64,000 nt of DNA from Schistosoma mansoni (taxonomy: Eukaryota > Platyhelminthes > Trematoda > Strigeidida > Schistosomatidae). The notes below the pieces were generated by a model. The model saw only the letters and a program-made list of their open reading frames with translations. It did no database searches and was not told where the DNA came from. Location: contig NC_031497.1 of assembly GCF_000237925.1 (NCBI RefSeq), positions 21,620,325-21,684,324 on the forward strand, in the 5' to 3' direction. Numbering within the stretch: the stretch's first letter is position 1; the number at the start of each line of letters is the position of its first letter. The position numbers and the translations under genes were made by a program. This document shows, piece by piece, positions 37,861 to 47,634 of the stretch.

Positions 37861-38347
37861 ATGAACGCCACGAGTTCACTGAATAAAATGGATGAGCTAC
37901 ATGAACTCAGTAATGCTAATAATACCCATCTGATAGGAATACCTGGAACATGTATATCTTCTCAATTCGCGGGCCGGGAACTAGCAATACCCGGGGCGTC
38001 TTTGTTTGGCAACGACAGAAGACGGGAATTGGGGACGGAGTGGTCTTATACTTGCGACCTTGCTTGAGAGTAAGTACATCAACTGGACAAGCAGGAGTTT
38101 ATTAATCTTGATGAATTCGTACAGTGCTCAGTACGATTGAACACCACCTCTAGGTGTTTAGTCGTGGTCGTCTACAGACAACCAGCTGCGACATCGAGTA
38201 TGACAGTCATATGCCGGAAAGATTACCCCGCTCTACAAGACTCGGATTCACTCATATCCTGATTCTAGGGGACTTCCATCTTCCTGGGGACAACTTCGCG
38301 GAACTTACCTATATTGCAGAAGAAAACTCTACTGAAGCTCGGTTCTT
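37861..38347 (+). mobile_element. CR1 endonuclease fragment, plus strand
   Basis: Translated pieces (SSLNKMDELHELSNANNTHLIG; ILILGDFHLPGDNF) match the endonuclease region of the decayed CR1 element at 35690-35160 in inverted orientation, but with clear divergence. It abuts the near-identical arm at 38348 with about 1.8 kb of the element missing at the join. Confidence 0.7.
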
Positions 38348-38743
38348 CACATAATCTTCAACAGTTTTATTCGTCCCCATTTAGACTACAGAAACATAGT
38401 ATTTCCTCCCTCTCTTCAGAAGGATAAGGACACTGTGGTCAGCATCCAATGTCGAACACTTACAGAGCTATTGATTTTGGGGATTTATTTGTAGCTATAA
38501 CACTCCGGAGCATATCCAACGTCAAACCACGAAATCAGTTCGGGGACTCAAATTCAAAGCTTATGGAGAGCGCCTCCAATCACTTAACTTTTGCCCATTA
38601 GAGTACAGACGTCTTAGAGGTGATATTCTAATGGCTAACAATACCCTTAACACCTCTGGACATCCCCTTAAACATATACTTAAGCTTAGTCAGTTTCAGT
38701 TTCAGTTTCAGTTTGGAAAGGACAGGAGGCTTGGTGGCCTGTG

Positions 38744-41683
38744 TTAGTCCTGGCAATGATGGTCTCTCAGCTGATCCAACTTTCTTTTGAAGGAGTCGAC
38801 GGATGGAGCCTCAACCACGTGCTGAGGTAATGAATTCCACTCGTTGATTATTCGATGGGAAAGTCGGTAGTCAGCTGACAAGTAATTCGTTCTGGGCTTG
38901 TGAACTTTTTTGGAGTGTCCTCGTAGATTTTCTGTTTTGGAAGACAAGAAAAATGAGGGCATATCAGGTGCAAATTTGTCATTTAGCAATTTGAAAACTA
39001 TAATCAAGTCACCTCTGATTCTTCTATATGACAGCGGGAATAGGTTTAGCTTGGTCAGTCTAGTACCATACGGGAGCTTCGCTATTCCGGGAATCAGCCT
39101 AGTTGCTGTTCTCTGAACTCTTTCCAAGAGTTCACTGTCTTTTTTCAGGCAGGGGTTAGCTGCTTGTATACAGTACTCAAGTTTAGGGCGTACGAACACT
39201 GTATACAAAGTCAGAAACGTTTTAGCGTCAAGATGCCTAAAAGCCCTGCGTATGGACCATAAAGTCCTAAAACCTTTGGCGGCTATTGCACGGCAGTGTG
39301 CAGTAGTCTTTAAGTCTTGACTAACGATGACGCCTAAGTCATTGTGTGCCTGAACAATAGGTAACTCAGTGTTATTCATCGTGTATGTATCTGTACCCTG
39401 ATGGCCAATATGCATCACAATACACTTGGAAGTGTTTATCGGCAATTGCCAGGTTTGGGACCATTCAGATAATCTCTCCAGGTCATTTTGAAGTTCTAAG
39501 CTATCGCTCTTGCTTTGTATCGCTCTCCATATCTTGACATCATCAGCATAGAGTAAGACCGATGACGATAGTAGACGAGGGAGATCATTTACGTACAGGA
39601 GGAATAACACTGGCCCCAAAACTGTACCTTGGGGGACTCCACTAAGCACAGTTTCCCAGCTAGACAACTTGGAGTTCACCCTTACTCTTTGTTGACGCCC
39701 AACTAGGAAGTCTTTTATCCACATCAATAGATTGCCTCCAATCCCGACATTCCTTAGCTTATATAACAGCCGGTTATGCGGAACTTTGTCGAAGGCTTTG
39801 CTGAAATCGATGTAAGCTACGTCTATAGGTAATTTTTGGTCCTTAAGAGCGCACCAGCTTTCACGAGCGACTAATAAGTTTGTGAGACAAGAGTAACCTG
39901 TTCTAAAACCATGCTGCTTTTCGGAGAGGATCCGGTTTTCATCGAGATACTTTAACAGTTCCTTCCGAATAATCTTTTCTAAGATTTTAACAACCACACT
40001 AGTTAGGCTAATTGGTCGGTAATTCTCAGGCTTATGTTTTGTACCTGTTTTGAAGACTGGACTTACTATGGCGTTCTTCCAGTCTTTTGGTAGACGACCC
40101 TGGGTTACGGATAGATTAAAACATACACTTAAAGGGTTCGCAACAAAGTTAGCTAATTCCTTTAGTAACCTAGGATGCAGTTCATCGGGTCCAGTGGATT
40201 TACCTATGTCAAGCTTAACTAGCAGACCAAAAACATCGAGTTCTTCAATGGTTACGCTGTCCAGTGCTTGTGTGGGTGGATTTTCATGGACTGGTGAGAA
40301 GGGTGTTTCTATGGTGTATACATCGCTAAAGTATTTAGAGAATACTTGAGCTTTGCCAAAGTCATCCTCCACTAGTGATGTGGCAGTACTGTCTCCCCAT
40401 AATGAAGGAACATTTCTTCTTCTTTTTGTCCTTTGGTTTATATACGAATACAAGCGTTTAGGGCATTCTATGGATTCCCTTACGATTTTCTCTTCGTACA
40501 GCTTTCTGGCCTTACGGAGGGTCGAGGCACAGGTATTTCGAGCCTTTTGATACTGAGATTTCGCCTCGTCAGTCCCCAGTAACCTAAATCTGTCCCACAT
40601 TTTCCTTCTTTTACGGAGAAGGATGCGAACCTCCCTACTGAACCACGGTGGGGAGTTTCTCGGTCTCTTAGGTGTAGTCCAAGGGATGTGGGGGGTGGTA
40701 ACTTTTAAGTATAAATTCCGGAATACGTCCCAAGCCGTTTCGATTGATGACTCTGGATCTAATTTCCAATCTACTAATGATGCTGATTTCATGATGTCTG
40801 CTATGTTTGCTTTCCAGACGTTAGGTCTGGATTGAGCTGAAGCGTACTCGTGATCGACAGTTATATGGAAGTCAAAGCTTAAAACTGCATGATCACTTTT
40901 GCCTAGGGGTGGCATGTAATCCAGGTTTGCAACATCATCCTCATAATGAGTCAATATAAGATCTAGTAAGGATGATGCAGAACCCGGGTCGTACCTAGTT
41001 GCTTCCTTCACGTGTTGCACTAGAGCACAAGTGATTATCGCATCAACTAGTTCCTGTTCGAAGGAGTTTGCTGACGATTCAGTCCGAAGATTTCCCCAGT
41101 CCACCATGGGTGCATTGAAGTCCCCTAAGATTAGACATCGATCACTTCGTGATAAAGTGTTGAGACTGCTTAGCAGGACCTCGTTTGCCTCACAGCTTGG
41201 ACTGCGATAGATCAAACTAAGTAGTAACTCTTGTCCCCTGCATTTCAGGCGGCAGCAAACTAATTCATACGTCCCACTCTCATGGGATACACTGTCGATA
41301 ATGGTGAATGGAATAGCATTCCTAATGAATAGAGCTACTCCCCCTCCTTTACGTGTTTGTATTCTATCGGCCCTTACCAATGTAAAACCCTCGAAATCAA
41401 GTTCCCTACTATCTATAGACGGCGTCAGCCATGTTTCTGTGACTGCGATTATGTCTGGCCTAGTTGAGTCAATCTGTACACCTAGTTCCGGTAGCTTATT
41501 TAGTAAGCTCCGGGCGTTGGTATAACAGATCCGAAGCCTATTTAGGTGGCCTCGTGCTTCACCCAGAGTGGCTTCGGCATCATCCTCTGTCGAAGCCTCA
41601 CAACCCGAAAATTTACAATTTTCAGGTCTTTTTCGCCAGCGTCTAATCTGAGCTGTAGTTCCTTTTCGGCTTCCCGTCTTTTA
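38744..41683 (-). CDS. CR1 LINE ORF2: APE endonuclease + reverse transcriptase
   Basis: The frame is open from about 41683 to the stop at 38744, some 975 codons. The endonuclease starts with ICYTNARSL and DIIAVTETWL (about 41480-41420), then CLILGDFNAPMVDWG. The reverse transcriptase shows PVFKTGTKHKPENYRPISLT, HGFRTGYSC, VAYIDFSKAFDKVPH, SGVPQGTVLGPVLFLLYVND and the catalytic LLYADDVKIW. The C-terminal part (LYTVFVRPKLEY, RLTKLNLFPLSYRR, RTNYLSADYRL) is typical of CR1. No in-frame ATG exists before the GDFN block, so the natural start is not a simple ATG; the first 140 nt overlap ORF1 in the -1 frame. Confidence 0.9.
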
Positions 41684-42669
41684 ACACGGTCCGCCAGCGG
41701 TAAGTCCTTACGGAGAAAAACTCCTGAACCCTTTAATTTGTGTCCATTTTCTAAGATTAAGTCGCGTTCGTTTGAGGATTTGAAAACGACTTTGAGTAGT
41801 CTAGACTGATTTGGTTTCAGATGCGCTAGATTTCCTAATCTATACACCTTTAGCAAGGTGACTCCGGGGATGTTTTTGGGCATAACTTGGTTGAGTAGTT
41901 GTTTTATCAACACAATGTCATGCTCAAAACGAGCTTTCGGTTCTAAGTTGTCACTCTCCTTGACTCTATGGAGAATGACTGATCTGTCGCTGTGATCAGA
42001 CCTCGGCTTGTCGACCCTTTTGGTGGGGGTATGACTTCCTTTTACGTCATTTTGGCGTTTTTTTCTTACGACCCGTACCCAATCGCCAACGTTCTTTGGA
42101 GTGGTAACCACATTCGCGTCAGGCGTACTGTGGGATTCCGGAAGAGTCAGGACGACTTGGGAGATCGGGTCATCTTTCGCGCTGGAAACCGATCGAGCCT
42201 TGCGGTTTCGGCTTCCTGAAGTTCCCTTCTGGGTACCATTTTTGATACGAGGGACAGAAGAGACTTTTTTGCGCGAGTTTCTGGTTGTAACAGTCCTCTT
42301 TGGAGGATGTTCTTCCTCCTTAGTAGGGTGTGGGTCGGCAGTTTTTGGACTCACTTGGGCCTGCCTTGTGTCAATCTGCGTGTCGACAGATTGAGTTCTG
42401 ACTGATGTATCCCGACCGCGCTTGCCGAGACACTTTTTTGCGGCATTTACTATTGAAATGGCCTCGGTTAGCAGGCTATTTGCATCCAAACAGCACTGTT
42501 GACATAGCCATACACATCCATTTTTACTAAACCGCTTGAAAGCTGCAGGTGTTAGATTCGTGCAAACATCGTGGTACCAACCTTTGCACTCATCGCACTG
42601 CATGCCGCTATCAACAGGATATCGACATCCTGGGCGGTGGCAAATGCTTTTGTTGCATCTTCCAGTCAT
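41542..42669 (-). CDS. CR1 LINE ORF1 protein with PHD-type zinc finger, 375 aa
   Basis: Starts at a good ATG and runs 375 residues without a break. Residues about 5-57 form a Cys/His cluster (CNKSICHRPGC, then CDECKGWYHDVC, ending WLCQQCC) with the Cys4-His-Cys3 spacing of a PHD finger. The middle is Lys/Arg/Ser-rich and probably disordered. The C-terminal third (about 235-360: LKVYRLGN, LLKVVFKSSNERDLIL, FLRKDLPLADRVKRREAEKEL) resembles the RRM/CTD part of LINE ORF1 proteins. The role is inferred to be RNA binding and possibly chromatin targeting. Its 3' end overlaps the ORF2 frame. Confidence 0.85.
   Translation of the reverse strand: MTGRCNKSICHRPGCRYPVDSGMQCDECKGWYHDVCTNLTPAAFKRFSKNGCVWLCQQCCLDANSLLTEAISIVNAAKKCLGKRGRDTSVRTQSVDTQIDTRQAQVSPKTADPHPTKEEEHPPKRTVTTRNSRKKVSSVPRIKNGTQKGTSGSRNRKARSVSSAKDDPISQVVLTLPESHSTPDANVVTTPKNVGDWVRVVRKKRQNDVKGSHTPTKRVDKPRSDHSDRSVILHRVKESDNLEPKARFEHDIVLIKQLLNQVMPKNIPGVTLLKVYRLGNLAHLKPNQSRLLKVVFKSSNERDLILENGHKLKGSGVFLRKDLPLADRVKRREAEKELQLRLDAGEKDLKIVNFRVVRLRQRMMPKPLWVKHEAT
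41608..41614 (-). promoter_or_regulatory. Candidate -1 ribosomal frameshift heptamer A AAT TTT
   Basis: In the ORF1 frame the codons GTA AAT TTT CGG contain the heptamer A AAT TTT with the X XXY YYZ layout used for -1 slippage. Shifting there moves translation directly into the ORF2 frame (TCG GGT TGT GAG...), inside the 140-nt overlap and 66 nt before the ORF1 stop. Sequence fact: the heptamer and frames. Inference: that it is used. Confidence 0.5.
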
Positions 42670-43789
42670 TTTAAGATGCGAAAGTGAGTGTTGACTATAA
42701 GTAGAAAAAAAAACTATAAACAGTTAGGACCAAAGTACTAACAGACACAATGGAAAAAAAAGGTACTCTGGAGTACCGACGATAAAACTATTTAGGATAC
42801 CAAAGATGATACTCTAATAGAATACTTTAACTGAAAGAAATTCAATCAAAGTATAAAAACAGTAGTCTTGATACGTTAATAACGATCAAAACAATAGAAT
42901 TTACTCAACGAGGAAAAATACCACTGTCCTTTTTAAATAGCGCGCGAAGGATTCATCGTCACAATACTAACCTAAGGGGTAACACTCAGAAACTGGAGAC
43001 ACAACATAGCAGAACGGACTGTAGAAACAACTTCCACTCTTTAAGAGTAGTCAAATGCTGGAATCCGTTGATGGCTGAGCTAGTGCAAGGAGTCATTTAA
43101 GAGGAAACTTGACCTATTCATAAGGACTAGGGATAACATCTTATTGAGGTTTACCAATTTTTTTCCTACCATCGTTAATACACCTAGGCTCGTGCCTGGA
43201 GGTATTGGTGATTCACTGCTACTAGACACGAAAGCCCGTTAAGCGAATGCGTCTTCTATTCCGCCCACAACCATTTGAATCCTAATTACTGAAGACTGAA
43301 GGAGACAGACTGAGCTAAGCTACACACGTCTGGAGGCAACACTTGGTATACTTGATTTGTCATGCCATATATTGTTCAGAGAGTGGTTTTCAGCACCCTC
43401 GTGATGTGCCAACAGAAACACAATTACCTGTTTGGTACAACTAGGAAGCGCAAAGTATCAATAATACGCTACCGGGATTACATGTTTTCCTGCACTGACT
43501 TAACTACTACACAGTCGAGTTGGGTTTTGTGAAACGACAATAAGGTCTTTAAAAGCTGCCCAAGGTTAAATACTCTCATCAATCTCTGAATTTTCTTAAT
43601 TAAAATGTCAACATATATCATAATTCTTTGATAAAACTGATTAATAACGTGATTGTGTGCGGTTTTAGTGATTAGATCGTTAGAGGCACATTGGTTTTCT
43701 TTTAATTTTTACTAACTTGACTGTAGACTAACTAGTTTGTAATGTAGAGGTTTAGAATGCTATTCTATGTCAGGCATTCAAGGTTCCTG

Positions 43790-44125
43790 CTTATAATAAT
43801 AGTCTTTGGATTCCTCACATATATAGATTTAGATTTGTGTAGTAAGGACAGAAGACCTACGGCCTATGTTATTCCTTTTCTAATATGCTTCTGTGAGTGT
43901 CCAGTCTTCTCTTGGATGAGTCAATTGAAGGTGCGGACACCACTGCTTCGAGCAGCAGGTTCCAATTATTGATAACTCGATGTGTAAACCTGTATGCCAC
44001 GGGTATTTCGTTCGTTCTTGGCTTTTCTACTCGCCTGCTATGTCCTCCGAGATGTCCCGATAAAAGCACATGTTGCGTCGGAATCACAATAATTTGGATA
44101 TACTTGACACGGACCAACAATATTT
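43790..44125 (-). mobile_element. CR1-type LINE 3' fragment
   Basis: Minus-strand reading gives LLSGHLGGHSRRVEKPRTN, VAYRFTHRVINNWNLLLEAV and SKRRLDTHRSILEKE, the C-terminal end of a CR1 reverse transcriptase, followed by a short 3' UTR ending in TATTATTAT. The part from 43790 to 44053 is repeated in inverted orientation at 31903-32166. Confidence 0.75.
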
Positions 44126-44492
44126 GCCGCTGTTAATCCAGTTCCACTTTCCGATCCCTACTGAGAGCTGAAGTCAACAACTTCATGAACAAATTGATGA
44201 TCTAGCTCCCATTTTGTTCGTTTCCGCGCCATTAGTCGGCTGGTGAGTATTTTTGATATTGAGGAAAGGAATTTGAGTTCGAACTCCACCGATTTAGTTT
44301 AATATTGTCTTTTTACCAAAGTCCCTTTTGAACCAAAATGTTCGCAGATCCTATAGGCATATGTAGATGATGTTATATATTACTGAGTATAAGGTGAGCC
44401 TTAACCCCGTGTTTGATAGTGATATGATAACTATCTCTGTAAACTAAACCAATTAAGAATATTTTTGTCCTTTATAAGAAATTTCGGATAGA

Positions 44493-44720
44493 TTACAAGG
44501 TAATGCTAGTCATGTATTGAGTACAGAAGACTGACGACCTGTGTTTGTCCTTTTCTAATAAATTTCTGTTAATTTCTAGTCTTCGACTGAATAAGTCAAA
44601 TAAATGTTCCAAAAGTTGATGACTCAGTGTGGAAACATGTATGTCATGGGTATTCTGTTGGTCCTTCACTTTTGAACTCACCTAATATGTCTCCCGAATT
44701 GATCTGATCTGGAAACAAAA
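44493..44720 (-). mobile_element. Diverged CR1 3' tail fragment
   Basis: A third, older copy of the CR1 C-terminal/3' UTR unit on the minus strand, recognised by the GTCTTC-GACT-AAT-AGTC pattern and the AATATGTCTCCC end shared with 44041-44053. Confidence 0.5.
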
Positions 44721-44789
44721 GAAAGTGTATTAGTTTCAAAATCATTTCTGAGTATTCCATGTATTAAAATCTAATCACCTCTCGATCTA

Positions 44790-45500
44790 CTGTCAATTAG
44801 TCAGCTAGAACGTAGGACCGGGCACATATATCCATCGGTCCAAGTTGGCATACCTCATTAGCACAACAAGATGAACACCGGAGAAAGACAGACATGAAGC
44901 AGTTTTAATCTCATGGTTTAAGGGAAGACAAAGAGTGTATACACCTATGCCATTGTGATCGGTTCTGAGTCATGTCACCCAGTCTCCAACCATTGGTTAC
45001 GATAGTCATGCAGGTCGCAAAAAAGTAGTTTGCATCTACCAACACGGCTCAGACTAAAAGTTAGTGACTCCAAGCACTGATGTCATGTTTTGGTTTGGCT
45101 GCCCCTAACTCCCAACCATCGCCAATACCAGCCAGCATAGCGCGTCATGGTAGTCGGTGTTCACGCATACGTAACACGTGGCCCAACCATCTCAGTTGAT
45201 GAAGATTCATGGCCTCATCAAATGATTTACCATCATTCCCTAATACCCTGTGTCTAACCTCAGCCTTGTCGGACACCACTTGAGGTTGTAAAATCAGATG
45301 ACAGTTCGCCTCTAAGCTCTGACTAGACTGGTAGTGTTCGAGTAAAGAGCCTTCACAAGGTTTATGTACTTCTCAGGTACACCTTTCAATGCCAGACACT
45401 GACACAGAACCTCTCGGTCTACAGAGTCAAATGCTGCTTTTAAGTCAAGGACAGCTCTCATTGTTTGACGCCGATTTGATCTACTGTAAAGCGAAATAAA
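44790..45500 (-). mobile_element. RTE LINE fragment, internally deleted subfamily, 5'-truncated
   Basis: Minus strand: reverse transcriptase up to GVRQG, then an abrupt join to the C-terminal region (HALCWLVLAMVG-like), then the 3' UTR. The join is identical to that in the copy at 55465-58740. Confidence 0.75.
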
Positions 45501-45991
45501 GAGGTCCCAAGTCGTCCTGTTTATAGTAAACCTAAGAATTCTGGGATTTTGTAGGTACCTGTCCTCTCTACTTTTTCCAGGATATCCTAATCACCTCAAC
45601 AAAGTGTTTTTGATTCCTCAAAGTGTCTTCCGTTTACACTTCAGTTTATATGCCTGGGCCTCAACTAAAATATCTCTACAAAGACAGCTTTAGATCGTGT
45701 TGTCATTTCCTGCTGTTATCTACTGAGGGCTTTTCTTTAGTTGTCTTTAGACTGGAGTCGTTTGATTTAAACGAATTACTCATAATAATATTCAATGAGA
45801 TCAAACTTTTTCCAACGACTCTAGGGTTAAGTATTGTCGTACTTTGAGACTTTAACGGATTATTATGTGAATCAGTGTGAGTCTACCAAATACTTATCAA
45901 CCAAACGGGCGCTGTTTGTGACCATGCTTCTTTCTCTTCTGTGTTTCCGCACTACCCTCCATTTCCCGTCAGTCGGGACTTCTTAGGACGG

Positions 45992-46420
45992 CCCTGGTAC
46001 GGCTGAAAGTGGGGAGAGTCAGCTCTCCCTCCCGAAATGCTCTCACATGGCCACGCGTATATAGCCTCTGCCAGGGAAGTCCTACTCACTGTCTTCTCGT
46101 GGCGGGGGTGTTGTTTACGAAATCGAAGGGACGAAAAGCGAATGTCCGGCGCTTTAACCGGGTTGTTGGACACGGCGAGTCCAAGACATGAACCAATTGC
46201 TGGTCACCCGCTACCATCGGACTGCATCTCCACTGCCTTGTGGATCAGACCTTTAAGTTAAAGGCTCCGGGTGTGACCTCGAACAAAACTACCTGTTTCG
46301 GTCTGGGCACCTGGGCAGTATCGTAGCCCCCAAACAATTAAATGAAATGACAATTTTGTACGGCGCATATGTATCTGGTGCTTCCTTGTACCAATATTTA
46401 TGTGTTTAAATAAATCAGTA
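45992..46420 (+). repeat. R repeat, copy 4, fullest 5' end
   Basis: Starts at the TACGGCTGAAAGTGGGGAGA block and ends TTTATGTGTTTAAATAAA. Small internal deletion against copies 1 and 3. Confidence 0.7.
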
Positions 46421-47634
46421 AAGAACGGTGAAGGTTTTATCTCGGTCATTAGGTACTACTTCGCTGTCAGTACTCATGTTAACAGTTTAGCCCTCATCAA
46501 CTTTCTTGCTGGCCAATGCCAGGGGGCTAATTGCCCCTTGAATCAGTAATGTCTAACTTTAACAACAAAACATGCAAGACCTATTGGAGTTGGGCTTCGA
46601 GCATCTTTTGTATGCGGGGAAATTTAAACGGGTACTCATCTTGTGGAACCACTTTTTCCACTCGTCACATAGCATTCCTTCTCCCACAGGAAAGAAACAA
46701 TCTGGCTGTCCACATTTTGGTTAATACCGAAGTCTTCCGCGTCCTCCTATGCTTTGCTGCTTCACAGTATTATCTTTTCTGGTAATAGCTTCATTTCCTG
46801 CATGAGACCAGTGTTAGACATTATAGTTTATGAAACATGTTTCATCATCTCATAAAACCTGTCTTCAAATTGAGTTGGAATTTTAACTATTTAAACCTTG
46901 CTTTAAACCGAATAGCTGGTCTCACATCACCTAGAATTATAGTAAGAAACAATATGACTATATAATAAAGTACTTAGTGAAAAATAACAGTCGAATAAAA
47001 TGACGGTAGTGCTTATTGAAGAATATAGTTTAAGTACTAATATGATCAAGACATATCTTGTTCTGTTAGAAAGGGAATTCGACTGTTTTTGAGGATAGTA
47101 CAAAACTCCAGTAGAATTGACACTGATTTCTATCCTGGACTATGCTGTTTAACGTCTCAAACCAGAGTCGCTCAACTTATAACTTTAAGAGCCCCGTTCA
47201 TAGTGTAACAAAACCACTCGAAGTCCTGCGATAGTTGTTTGTAGTGTAAAGCCTACCTTATCTATTCCAATGTCATGTAAGCCTAAGCCTATTAACTGGA
47301 TGAAGACGAATATCTAACAACATATTTTGGTTAGTTACTGAGAAATTATGTATAGCTTTGGTACAATATTGTTTATCACTTCCGATTTTCACATGGTCAT
47401 CATTCTCTAATTGTGAACAAGAACCAGCAAACCAAGTAAACCGAATGTATCTTCTAATAGTTCCTTGTTAACCCAAGTGATGCAAGGTTTTAATTGATTC
47501 CGTAAATTTAGTGTGACGCAACACTTTTCAAATGAAGCATTCATTTACCTTCCAGAAGTTCAACCTTGTCGTTGACGAAAAATTTAGATATTCTTCCATT
47601 CACTTCGCTTAGTGAAGATGGTGAAAGCAAACAG
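46421..47634. other. No exon confirmed upstream of MPP10
   Basis: A plausible acceptor (polypyrimidine then CAG) lies near 47558, followed by about 75 nt of open sequence (LPFTSLSEDGESKQ), but it does not connect in frame to the next exon. Confidence 0.4.

Larger units (their letters stand above)
38693..42957 (-). mobile_element. Full-length CR1-clade LINE, apparently intact, inserted in a 1437-bp inverted-repeat arm
   Basis: The element reads on the minus strand from about 42957 to a 3' tail of tandem CTGAAA-type hexamers at 38693-38716. It holds ORF1 (42669-41542) and ORF2 (open to 38744). The empty site is preserved in the other arm (left arm 31903-33339), which dates the insertion after the duplication or shows that only one arm was hit. 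The four bases GTCA occur at both junctions (38689-38692 and 42958-42961), so the target duplication is 4 bp at most. Length and layout fit CR1-clade elements of the schistosome SR1/Perere type. Confidence 0.9.
38348..44053. repeat. Right arm of inverted duplication, split by the intact CR1 LINE
   Basis: Consists of 38348-38692 and 42962-44053 of arm sequence around the LINE. Both outer ends lie within CR1-type sequence: at 38347/38348 an endonuclease fragment jumps straight to the reverse-transcriptase end, and at 44053 the arm runs on into more of another CR1 tail. The spacer between arms (33340-38347) is 5008 bp. Confidence 0.9.
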
